The notes under the pieces were generated by a model. The model searched no databases. It saw nothing but the letters and a program-made list of their open reading frames with translations, and was not told the DNA's origin. From positions 124,001 through 188,000 of the forward strand of contig NZ_MTQN01000007.1 of NCBI RefSeq assembly GCF_001984195.1: DNA of 64,000 bases, written 5' to 3'. Source of the DNA: Kribbella sp. ALI-6-A (lineage in GTDB: Bacteria > Actinomycetota > Actinomycetes > Propionibacteriales > Kribbellaceae). How positions within the stretch are numbered: the first letter of the stretch is position 1; each line of letters opens with the position of its first letter. The translations under genes were made by a program, and so were the position numbers. Positions 53,224 to 61,117 of the stretch are shown here, piece after piece.

Positions 53224-53382
53224 CGAGCCCCGGGCGTCGGGTGCTCTCTTCTCTCCGGCCGCCGCGACCTCAGCCCCCGCGACCTCCGCGGCCGCATCGC
53301 CACCCGCCTCAACCCACGCCGAGTTCTCCACAGGCAAAAACCTGCACCCAAACAACCGTCCAATCACTCGTACTTTCCCTGT

Positions 53383-54189
53383 GTGAAGTCACCACGCCGC
53401 ACCCCCGCGCCGAACCCGGCCGACCGCCAGGCTGCCCTGGACCGGTTGCGCGCCGCCTCGGCCCGGAGTCCGGCCGACGAAGGGGAGGACGAAGTGCGAG
53501 GCGGATGGATCCCAGACACCGTGCTACCCGAGCGCCTACGCGGCACCCACTGGACCGTGGCTCCCCGCCACCTGATCGTCATCGCCCTGGTCCTCACGAT
53601 CGGCCTGACCTGGGCCGGCTGCTCAGTCCTCCGCTCCCGCCCCGAGCCGATCCCCGACCGCCCGACCACCTCAGCCAACCTGACGCCGGGTTCCCCCGTC
53701 ACCGCCCCCACACCAGCAGGCGCCAACCCCACCTCACCCTCAACCCCACCCAGCACGCTCGTCGTCCACGTAGCCGGCAAGGTCCGCCGCCCCGGCCTCA
53801 TCCACAGCAAATCCGGCGACCGTGTAGCCGACGCCCTCGCCGCGGCCGGCGGTGCCTTGCCCGGCACGGATCTGACCACCCTGAACCTCGCCCGCCCCCT
53901 CACCGACGGCGAACAAATCGTCGTCGGCGCCCCCAACCTCCCACCCGCCGTCACCTCCACAGGCCCCCGCCCGAGCTCCGGCAGCCCCGGCCCCACCGCC
54001 CCCGTCGACCTCAACACCGCCACCCTCGACCAACTCGACGCCCTCCCCGGCGTCGGCCCCGTCCTGGCCCAACGCATCCTCGACTACCGCACCGAACACG
54101 GCCGCTTCACCACCATCGACCAACTCCAGGAGGTCACCGGCGTAGGCACCAAGAAGTACGAGGACCTGAAGCCCCATGTCCGCATCTGA
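53383..54189 (+). CDS. comEA: ComEA-type DNA-binding competence protein
   Basis: A 268-residue protein with a cytoplasmic basic N-terminus, one transmembrane helix (about residues 64-80, LIVIALVLTIGLTWAGCSVL), a Pro/Thr-rich linker, an SLBB domain (LVVHVAGKVRRPGLIHSKSG) and a C-terminal helix-hairpin-helix pair (VDLNTATLDQLDALPGVGPV, then GVGTKKYEDLK). In competent bacteria ComEA binds incoming DNA outside the membrane and feeds ComEC. It overlaps comEC by 14 bases. The start is GTG at 53383. Confidence 0.9.
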   Translation: MKSPRRTPAPNPADRQAALDRLRAASARSPADEGEDEVRGGWIPDTVLPERLRGTHWTVAPRHLIVIALVLTIGLTWAGCSVLRSRPEPIPDRPTTSANLTPGSPVTAPTPAGANPTSPSTPPSTLVVHVAGKVRRPGLIHSKSGDRVADALAAAGGALPGTDLTTLNLARPLTDGEQIVVGAPNLPPAVTSTGPRPSSGSPGPTAPVDLNTATLDQLDALPGVGPVLAQRILDYRTEHGRFTTIDQLQEVTGVGTKKYEDLKPHVRI

Positions 54190-56647
54190 CCCGCGGGCAG
54201 CGGCGGGGGAGACGTCCACCCCGGAGAGACTTCACCCCGAAACCCCAGACACGCGGCAGCCCGAAGCCCCAGACACGCTTCAGCCCGAAGCCGACCCAGA
54301 AGAGAAGCCCCTCGACGCCCGACTCCTCCTCCCCGCAGCCGCAGGCTGGATCACCGCGATCCTCCTGATGCCCCACTCCAGCATCGTCGCTGTCATCACC
54401 GCGGCAACCGCCACCGCAATCACCCTGACCCTGCTGACCCTCGCCCTCCGCCGCCGCTCCCGCCTGCTCTTCACCCTCGTCGCGATCACCTCCCTCTCCG
54501 CAGGCCTCGCCGCCGCCTCCGCGCTGCAAATCCACCGCCTCACCACCGGCCCCATTCCAGCCCTCGCCACCACCCACTCCACCGCCAAACTCCACCTCAA
54601 GATCACCAGCGACCCAGCAGTCCGCAGCACCCCCGGCAACCGCCGCCCGCCGTACGTCGTACTCAAAGCAACCGCCGAGCAAGTCACCGCTCGCGGCACC
54701 GCCACCCGCGTCCGCACCCCGATCCTGCTCATCGGCTCACCCGCCTGGCAGCACGTCCGGCTCGGCCAACTCGTCGAGACCAGCGGCCGCCTGAGCGCGG
54801 TCGATCCCGGTTCCGATGTCGCCGCGATGGTCTCCGCCCGAGCGAGCCCCAAGATCCTCGGCGACCCCGCGTGGTGGCTCCGCGCCGCCGAGCAGGTCCG
54901 CGCCGGCCTGCGCGACTCGGTCGCCGATCAACCCGACGACGTCCGCGGCCTGGTCCCCGCCCTCGTCATGGGCGACGAATCAGCCCTCCCACCCGACCTC
55001 GTCACCGACTTCCAACTCACCGGCCTGACCCACCTCTCGGCGGTCTCCGGCACGAACCTCACCCTCCTGCTCGCCTTCGTCCTTCCACTGGCCCGGCTCC
55101 TCGGCGTCCGCGCCCGTGGTCTCACCGTCGTCGGCCTGCTGATGGTCGTCGCCTTCGTCATCCTCGCCCGCCCTCAACCAAGCGTGCTGCGCGCCGCCGC
55201 GATGGGCCTGGTCGCGCTGGCGGCGATGACCACCGGCGGTTCGCGGCGTCGAGCAGTCCGAAGCCTGTCCGTCGCCGTGATCGCGCTACTGCTCCTCGAC
55301 ACGTCCCTCGCACGATCAGCTGGCTTCGCCCTCTCGGTCCTCGCCACAGCCGGGATCGTGCTACTCGGACCTGCCTGGCGCGACGCCCTCGCGACCTGGA
55401 TGCCGCTCCGCCTGGCCGAAGCCATCTCCTGCCCGCTCGCCGCCCAACTCGCCTGTACGCCGGTGGTCGCCTGGCTCTCCGGTCAGGTCTCGCTGGTCGC
55501 GGTCGCCGCCAACCTGTTGGCCGGCCCAGCAGTCGGTCCAGCCACGATCCTGGGCTTCGGCGCGGCCGGAATCGCCTTGCTGAGTTCAGATCTGGCCCGC
55601 TTGGCGGGTTGGCTGGCGAGCTGGCCCGCACGGTGGATCATCCTCGTCGCCGAAACCGGCGCTGACCTCCCCGGCGCCGTCAGTCCGTGGCCCGCAACAG
55701 TCGTAGGTGTCACGATCCTCACCCTGCTCTGCCTGGCCCTAACGGTCGGCCTGCACCGAATTCTCACCCGTCCGTTAGCCGTCCTGCTGTGCCTGGCAGT
55801 GCTCGTCTTCGTAGTCCTCCGCCCCACCCCACGCCTCGGCTGGCCACCCGCCAACTGGATCCTCGTCGCCTGCGACGTAGGCCAAGGCGACGGCTTGGTC
55901 CTCCGCACCGGCCCACGCTCCGCTGTAGTCGTCGACACCGGCCCCGACCCCACTCCCATGGACCGCTGCCTCCAAGACCTGGGCATCACCCACATCCCTG
56001 TCCTTGTCCTCACCCACTTCCACGCCGACCACGCCGGCGGCCTGGCCGGCGCCCTCCACGACCGCCAAGTCGACGAAATCGAGGTGACGCCGTACTTCTC
56101 CCCGCCCGCAGAATTCCGCCGAGTCCAAGCCCTGGCATCCACCCATCAGATCCCAGTCCGCCCAGTCACTTATAAGGAACGCCGAACCATAGGCCCTCTC
56201 ACCTGGACCACCCTCTGGCCGGCCCAAGTCCCGTCCCTCCCCACCGATCCCTCCGCCACCAACGACGACGAAAGCTCCCCGGAGAACAACGCCAGCATCG
56301 TCATGCTCGCCGAAACCACCGGCCTGCGCATCCTCCTCACCGGCGACCTCGAACCAGAAGCCCAACGCTCCGTCCTAGCCGCCCACCCCGACCTCCGAGC
56401 CGACATCCTCAAAGTCCCCCACCACGGCTCCGCCCGCCAGGACCCCACTTTCTTCGCGACCGCCCAACCCCGCCTCGCCCTCATCTCCGCCGGCCCCGAC
56501 AACGACTACGGCCACCCCGCCCCGAGAACCCTCGACCTCCTCACCCGAACCGGCACCACCATCCGCCGAACCGACACCTCCGGAGCCATCGCCATCACCA
56601 GCGAAAACAACAAACTGGCCACCACCTCCCAAGGCCGCTCACCATGA
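54176..56647 (+). CDS. comEC: ComEC/Rec2 family DNA-uptake channel protein
   Basis: An 823-residue membrane protein. The N-terminal part has helices plus an OB-like domain, the central competence domain has many helices (QLTGLTHLSAVSGTNLTLLL), and the C-terminal metallo-beta-lactamase-like domain carries THFHADHAGG and LTGDLEPEAQ. ComEC forms the channel for single-stranded DNA; the lactamase-like domain may degrade the other strand. It overlaps comEA by 14 bases. The first 45 residues are Pro/Glu-rich with a repeated PE-P-DT-QPEA pattern and are probably disordered. Confidence 0.93.
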   Translation: MSASDPRAAAGETSTPERLHPETPDTRQPEAPDTLQPEADPEEKPLDARLLLPAAAGWITAILLMPHSSIVAVITAATATAITLTLLTLALRRRSRLLFTLVAITSLSAGLAAASALQIHRLTTGPIPALATTHSTAKLHLKITSDPAVRSTPGNRRPPYVVLKATAEQVTARGTATRVRTPILLIGSPAWQHVRLGQLVETSGRLSAVDPGSDVAAMVSARASPKILGDPAWWLRAAEQVRAGLRDSVADQPDDVRGLVPALVMGDESALPPDLVTDFQLTGLTHLSAVSGTNLTLLLAFVLPLARLLGVRARGLTVVGLLMVVAFVILARPQPSVLRAAAMGLVALAAMTTGGSRRRAVRSLSVAVIALLLLDTSLARSAGFALSVLATAGIVLLGPAWRDALATWMPLRLAEAISCPLAAQLACTPVVAWLSGQVSLVAVAANLLAGPAVGPATILGFGAAGIALLSSDLARLAGWLASWPARWIILVAETGADLPGAVSPWPATVVGVTILTLLCLALTVGLHRILTRPLAVLLCLAVLVFVVLRPTPRLGWPPANWILVACDVGQGDGLVLRTGPRSAVVVDTGPDPTPMDRCLQDLGITHIPVLVLTHFHADHAGGLAGALHDRQVDEIEVTPYFSPPAEFRRVQALASTHQIPVRPVTYKERRTIGPLTWTTLWPAQVPSLPTDPSATNDDESSPENNASIVMLAETTGLRILLTGDLEPEAQRSVLAAHPDLRADILKVPHHGSARQDPTFFATAQPRLALISAGPDNDYGHPAPRTLDLLTRTGTTIRRTDTSGAIAITSENNKLATTSQGRSP

Positions 56648-57366
56648 ACGTGCCTGCTGAGCGGTGGAGTGGTTGCCGCGTTCACCCCGGTTGCGTTGCC
56701 GGAAGCAACGTTGATCGAGTCGACCCTGACCTGCCTGCCGCGCGCCGCGGCTGCCGAGCGCTCATCAGGGGCACCGAGTGGCTCATCACCCTGAGCAGGC
56801 GTGCGCCTCTCCGCCACTGCTCGTGCGGCACTCACAGGACGGGATCCGCACGGACCTGGCCGAGCACAGCCGCCGCGCGGTCGTGGCCGGCGTACCTAGC
56901 GCTACGCCTCGCAGTGGTGGCAACAGCCGAGCTAGTTGCCCTCAGCATCGTTCTGCGTGTCCGCACCGCAACACCTTTCATGCCGTCAACCGCGCCGTAT
57001 GGGTCTTGTTGTGGAGTGTTGTGTGAACGGCGAGGTAACCGGGCGACGGTTCGGCGACGATGACGATCGCACTGTGCCGCTGACGCTTGGGTCCGCAGCG
57101 TTTGTGTCCCAGCTGCATCCGGTCCTCAGAGGGCGTCCAAGCCCTACCGAGCAGCTCATCGCGCCGACCTCCTAGACGGACCTCACCGTGAGGACGTCAA
57201 AGGAGACCGCCGCGACCTGCCGAGCACACGGCACTCCGGCCGTTCATGCCCAGCCCGAGACGGACGTCCGGATCGACCCGTATGCCCTTGCTGTACAAGC
57301 AGCCCGCCCGCCGGCACTCCGGCGTTTCCACAACTCCGCGCCGGTGAGTCGGCCGACTTCCGCCTG
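56648..57366. other. Gene-poor stretch after comEC
   Basis: About 720 bp with no credible gene. A frame overlaps the comEC stop (ATGA at 56644) and runs to 57063, but its third-position GC is much lower than in neighbouring genes and its product is unlike any family I know. The sequence as a whole is less GC-rich than its surroundings and may be a decayed insertion. Confidence 0.45.
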
Positions 57367-57868
57367 TCGCGCATGTCGGCAGTCCCGCATGCCTGCGCTC
57401 CCGCATGCCAGCGACCCACGCCCGCACGCCCGCAGTCCCGCACTCCCGCACGCCTGCGCTCCCGTACGCCCGTATGCCTGCAGCCCGCGCGCCTGCGCGC
57501 CCGCATGCCTGCACGCCCGCACGTCTGCACTTCCGTATGCCCGCGCTCCCGTACGCCCGGGGTCCGGTACGCCTGCACTCCCGTACGCCCGCGCGCCTGC
57601 ATGCCCGCGCGCCATCAGTCCCGCGCCGAGCATGCGCCCGCACTCCCGCACTCCCGTACGCCCGCATGCTCGCGCGCCCGCATGCCAGCACGCCAACAGT
57701 CCCCCGCTCCCGTACGCCCGCAGTCCCGCACGCCTGCACTTCCGTACGCCCGCATGCCCGCGCTCCCGCAGTCCCGCACGCCTGCGCTCCCGCACGCCCG
57801 CGCCGCCACTTCCCGCACGCCCCCCAGTCCCGCGCTCCGCACGCCCGCATTTCCGCACGCCTCCACAG
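57367..57868. repeat. Degenerate 8-bp tandem repeat array (about 63 units)
   Basis: Read on the plus strand, the stretch divides into near-continuous octamers of the form YGYRYKCC, for example CGCACGCC, TGCGCTCC, CGTACGCC, CGTATGCC, TGCACTCC, CGCGCGCC. Only a few units are 7 or 9 long. The period is not a multiple of three and all frames stay open because the unit has no stop, which explains several long spurious frames. Purine and pyrimidine alternate inside each unit, so Z-form or slipped structures are possible. No spacers, so not a CRISPR array. Confidence 0.85.
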
Positions 57869-58465
57869 TGTGCGCGCCCCCGACCGGCTTGCAGTCCATC
57901 GCAGGTGGGCCGCTGTGCCCAGCCATGGAACGGATGCACCGCATCCGTGAGCTACCCCGGAATTTCGGACGACCTTGACGTGCGCCGTCGCCTGTCACCG
58001 GTCGCCACCGCCGGTGATGCCGTCGTCGTCGTCGCCGCCGTCGCCGTGGCTGTGGCTGTGCTGTGGCTGTCGCCGTCCTCGTTGGCGCGTAGGTAGGCGT
58101 TCGACTGGGCGATGTGCTCTCTCCGGCCGCCGATCCGGTAGCACGTGGCGGGCCTCGGATCCGCATCGACCTGGTGTGGATCAACGACCCCGCACTCACC
58201 CGACGCCGCGAACCATCTCGGTGTCGACGAAGGTCATGTGCGCGACGCCGCCCCCGGTTCGTCCGTACCCGCGACTTCCAACACGACGGACGTGGTTGGA
58301 TGCGCGAGCGCCAAACCGCGCGGCGCCATCGACGACCTCAACGGTCCGTTCGCGCGCCTCATTCGGTGCCCATGGTCGACGGTCTGCGGACTGAGGGAGA
58401 GCCCCGCGGTGACCAACGGGGTGGGGGCGGGAATTGTCGGTCGGGCGTGGGATGCTGGCTTTGTT
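57869..58465. other. Remaining gap before holA
   Basis: About 600 bp. Apart from a low-complexity patch (58020-58080) and the holA promoter region, I see nothing gene-like. Open frames here give Arg-rich nonsense. Confidence 0.45.
58020..58080. repeat. Low-complexity GTC/GTGGCT tract
   Basis: A short run of CGT trinucleotides is followed by CGCCGT and GTGGCT hexamers. It looks like simple slippage sequence, separate from the octamer array. Confidence 0.6.
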
Positions 58466-59449
58466 ATGGCTGCTCGGAGAAGTGCTGCGCCGAAGCTGGG
58501 GGACGTGTTGCTCGTCACCGGCTCGGAGACGTTTTTGGCGGATCGGGCTGTGCGGTCGGCGATCGCGGCGGTGTCCAAGGGAAAGAGTGACGTCGAGGTC
58601 ACTGACCTGGGGGCGGGCGAGCTCGATGTGGGGGTGTTCGCGGAGCTGACCGGGCCGTCGTTGTTCTCGGCGGAGCGGGTCCTGGTGCTGCGGATGCTGG
58701 AGAACCTGCCGACCGAGATGGTCCCTTATCTGCTGGAGTACGCCGGTGCGCCGGCGGACGACATGCTTGTGGTGCTGGTGCACTCGGGTGGGCAGAAGGG
58801 CAAGGCGGTGCTCGACAAGTTGCGCAAGGCCTCGGTGAACGAGGTGGTCGCGACGGCGCCGAAGACCTGGGAGTTGCCGCAGTTCGTGGCGGGGGAGATC
58901 CGGCTGCTGGGTGGCACGATCGACGAGCGTGGCGCTGCCGCGCTGGTGGATGCTGTTGGGCATGATCTGCGGGCGCTGGCGGGGGCCTGTTCGCAGCTGG
59001 TGTCGGATTCCGGTGGGCAGGCGATCTCGACGGACCTGATCGGGCAGTACTTCGGCGGCCGGGCCGAGGTGACGAGTTTCGCGGTGGCCGACGCGGCGAT
59101 CGCGGGGCGCACGGAGCCGGCGCTCGAGCAGTTGCGCTGGGCGTTGGACTGCGGAGTCGCCGCGGTGCTGGTGACGAGCGCGATGGCGGGTGGGCTGCGG
59201 GGGCTGGCGAAGTATTCGAGCGCGCCGCCTGGGTTGCGCGAGGCGGATCTGGCGCGTGAGGTCGGCGTACCGCCGTGGAAGCTGAAGACGCTGCGGCAGC
59301 AGGCGCGCGGGTGGACCCCGGGCGGACTGGCGACGGCGATCAAGGCGGTCGCGCAGGCAGATGCCGATGTGAAGGGTGCGTCAGGCGACGCGGGCTATGC
59401 GCTGGAGCGGATGGTCATCACGGTCAGCCGAGCGCACGGTCGCCGCTGA
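58466..59449 (+). CDS. holA: DNA polymerase III delta subunit
   Basis: A 327-residue clamp-loader subunit. It opens clamps for loading during replication. The family features are visible: DVLLVTGSETFLADRAVRSA at the start, LRMLENLPTEMVPYLLEYAG, FVAGEIRLLGGTIDERGAAA (lid), and C-terminal helices YALERMVITV. The ATG at 58466 is chosen; the frame is open far upstream, but that part is not family-like. In actinobacteria holA lies between comEC and rpsT, as here, though the gap after comEC is unusually long. Confidence 0.93.
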   Translation: MAARRSAAPKLGDVLLVTGSETFLADRAVRSAIAAVSKGKSDVEVTDLGAGELDVGVFAELTGPSLFSAERVLVLRMLENLPTEMVPYLLEYAGAPADDMLVVLVHSGGQKGKAVLDKLRKASVNEVVATAPKTWELPQFVAGEIRLLGGTIDERGAAALVDAVGHDLRALAGACSQLVSDSGGQAISTDLIGQYFGGRAEVTSFAVADAAIAGRTEPALEQLRWALDCGVAAVLVTSAMAGGLRGLAKYSSAPPGLREADLAREVGVPPWKLKTLRQQARGWTPGGLATAIKAVAQADADVKGASGDAGYALERMVITVSRAHGRR

Positions 59450-59786
59450 CCCTATGCCGCGAACCGGCGTTCCTCCGGCCACGGCCTGAGAGTCGGTGCC
59501 GCCACCGCAAGGCGTGGGAGCCGGTTGTACGCCACGAAAACTGCGGCGCGGGTCGGTGCGCGGCTGCGGCGCGGCGCAATCCTCTGCAACATTTCGGGCG
59601 GGCGGGCGGTTGCGGAGGTCGAGCTTCGACCGGGCCAGCAGGCCGAGTTCCTCAAGACTGGCCAAGTGCGGTGCGTGGGCGCTCGGACACACCGGATGAC
59701 GTCCAGGGATTGCTTATTGCTCACCCGTTGCCGTCGAAGAGCCGTAGGTCTAGCGTGCGAAATGAGCGCGACGCATGGGGGGAATC
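59450..59786. other. Gap between holA and the next small gene
   Basis: About 340 bp with no convincing gene on either strand. Open frames on both strands overlap and lack ribosome sites and motifs. The last 70 bases probably hold the promoter of the gene at 59787 (AT-richer GATTGCTTATTGCTC near 59710). Confidence 0.4.
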
Positions 59787-60137
59787 ATGGCGACGGTCGG
59801 TGTGGTGGGGCTCTACTCGTTCGGCAGCCCTTTCGAATCAGCGGTGTTGCAGCCCGGTGCGACCAGAGGGATCAGCTTCGGCCCGTCGGATGCGTTCAGG
59901 AACACCGCCGTGATCCTGACGCCGCACCCGATGCGGGTCGGACTGCTGGGTCAGGCAACCATGAGGATCTCCGATCTCGAATCCTGGTCGATCCAGGGCG
60001 CGCTCGGACCTCCGTCGAGCGGACTGTCGTTCACCGAGTGGTACGTCGGCGCCTACGTCACGAACATCGGCTCGACGCCGATCGAGGCGTTCACCGTCAC
60101 CGTAGCCGTCATCACGCCTGGGCCTGACGGCCACTGA
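59787..60137 (+). CDS. Hypothetical protein (116 aa)
   Basis: Not recognised. It starts MATVGVVGLYSFGSPFESAV with GGGGGGAA ahead of the ATG. It appears to be all-beta (RISDLESWSIQGALGPPSSG; AYVTNIGSTPIEAFTVTVAV) and carries no membrane segment or catalytic motif. It is followed 12 bases later by another small unknown gene, so the two may form an operon. A small beta-sandwich is a guess from sequence pattern. Confidence 0.65.
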   Translation: MATVGVVGLYSFGSPFESAVLQPGATRGISFGPSDAFRNTAVILTPHPMRVGLLGQATMRISDLESWSIQGALGPPSSGLSFTEWYVGAYVTNIGSTPIEAFTVTVAVITPGPDGH

Positions 60138-60149
60138 GGGGGCAGATTC

Positions 60150-60392
60150 ATGAAGCTCACGGCATACCACGACGAACGCGGCAACATCGTGGCCGTCATC
60201 GCGCGGCCCGACGACGCGCCCGCGGCTCACATCGATCTCGGCCGGCCGGGACTGCACAGAACCGAAGTCGAGTCCGACGAGTTCACCGACCAACCGGACC
60301 CCGAGCAGCTCCAGGAGCGGCTGGCAACGCTGATGTCGTCACAGCGGATCGAGGTCGACGGGCCCACCGCGCGACTGTCGGCCAAGAGCTGA
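60150..60392 (+). CDS. Hypothetical protein (80 aa)
   Basis: A small acidic protein reading MKLTAYHDERGNIVAVIARP and ending TARLSAKS, with a ribosome-like GAGGGGGC ahead of the ATG. It is probably cotranscribed with the 116-residue gene just upstream. No recognised family, signal peptide or membrane segment. The two together look like a small accessory unit between holA and rpsT. Confidence 0.65.
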   Translation: MKLTAYHDERGNIVAVIARPDDAPAAHIDLGRPGLHRTEVESDEFTDQPDPEQLQERLATLMSSQRIEVDGPTARLSAKS

Positions 60393-60435
60393 AACCGGCG
60401 ACGAACCGAGAGTCTCAGCCCGGTTCCAGGCACGC

Positions 60436-60475
60436 AAAAACGATCGGCCCGGTCCACTGGGTGGAGGGCCGATCG
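60436..60475 (-). terminator. Intrinsic terminator of rpsT
   Basis: CGATCGGCCC and GGGCCGATCG form a perfect 10-bp stem. On the minus strand it is followed by five T, ten bases after the rpsT stop. It may also stop rightward transcripts from the small genes at 59787-60392, though without a T-run on that side. Confidence 0.85.
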
Positions 60476-60485
60476 TCGGGTGCGA

Positions 60486-60746
60486 TCAGAGCGCGGCGGC
60501 CTTCTTGAAGATGGACGACTTGCGGTTCGCAGCCTGGTTGGCGTGGATGACGCCCTTGCTGGCGGCCTTGTCGAGCAGGCGGGCGGCCACGCGGGCCTCC
60601 TCCTGCGCCTTCGCGGCGTCGCCGGCGTCGGCAGCCTCGCGGAAGCGGCGAACAGCCGTCTTGAGGGTCGACTTCACCGACTTGTTGCGAAGCCGCGCAG
60701 CCTCGTTCTGGCGGTTGCGCTTGATCTGGGACTTGATGTTCGCCAC
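60486..60746 (-). CDS. rpsT: 30S ribosomal protein S20
   Basis: An 86-residue, highly basic helical protein: [20 protein letters not shown] at the start and [20 protein letters not shown] at the end. It binds 16S rRNA in the small subunit. Length is normal. It is transcribed towards holA with its own promoter in the gap at 60747-61117 and a strong terminator at 60436-60475. Confidence 0.97.
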   Translation of the reverse strand: MANIKSQIKRNRQNEAARLRNKSVKSTLKTAVRRFREAADAGDAAKAQEEARVAARLLDKAASKGVIHANQAANRKSSIFKKAAAL

Positions 60747-61117
60747 GGAGCAGAGCCTCGATCAGGAGTTTGCGGTCAGTACAGGAAAGGTGGCGGGTGC
60801 AGGACGGCAGAACCGACGCACACACGCGAAGAGACAGATTAGCAACAACCCCGAGGCTTGACCAAACCGAGCAGTCACGGCAGCGCCGCTACACCCCGGA
60901 ACGACGGGGAAAACCGCGCGCGCGACCCCGCGTACGGCGTACCGGCGCCTGGTGACACGGTACGGACCGAGCGTGACATCAGGGCGGGGCACCGGCATAC
61001 TCGGGGCCCTCGTGACGCCGTTGGGGACGGCGTTACCGGCGGCGCGCGAGAAGGTGTTCCGTGAACCGATGTCGCGCGTGCCGACCAGCCAGCTCCGTCC
61101 AGCTCTGGAGGAACTCC
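60747..61117. other. Divergent promoter region of rpsT and the subtilase gene
   Basis: About 370 bp without a gene. It must contain both promoters. The half next to rpsT is AT-richer (TTAGCAACAAC near 60838). I see no clear operator, and the frames in it overlap without gene features. Confidence 0.4.

Noticed and set aside
53241..54368. Plus-strand Pro/Arg/His-rich frame overlapping comEA
   Set aside because: Out-of-frame reading of the comEA gene, whose helix-hairpin-helix and SLBB domains are clear.
56644..57063. A 139-codon gene overlapping the comEC stop
   Set aside because: The ATGA overlap is tempting, but third-position GC is far below that of neighbours and the product (many Arg, Cys, Ser) is not protein-like.
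57367..57868. CRISPR array
   Set aside because: Units are 8 bp without unique spacers, and no cas gene is in the window.
57188..58096. Long frames on both strands across the octamer array (Cys/Arg/Gly- or Pro/Arg/Ala-rich)
   Set aside because: They exist only because the repeat unit lacks stop codons in every frame. The period of eight shifts the reading frame, and no ribosome site or family signal is present.
59452..59724. Minus-strand gene between holA and the 116-residue gene
   Set aside because: Two overlapping frames on this strand are equally open, without ribosome sites or recognisable domains.
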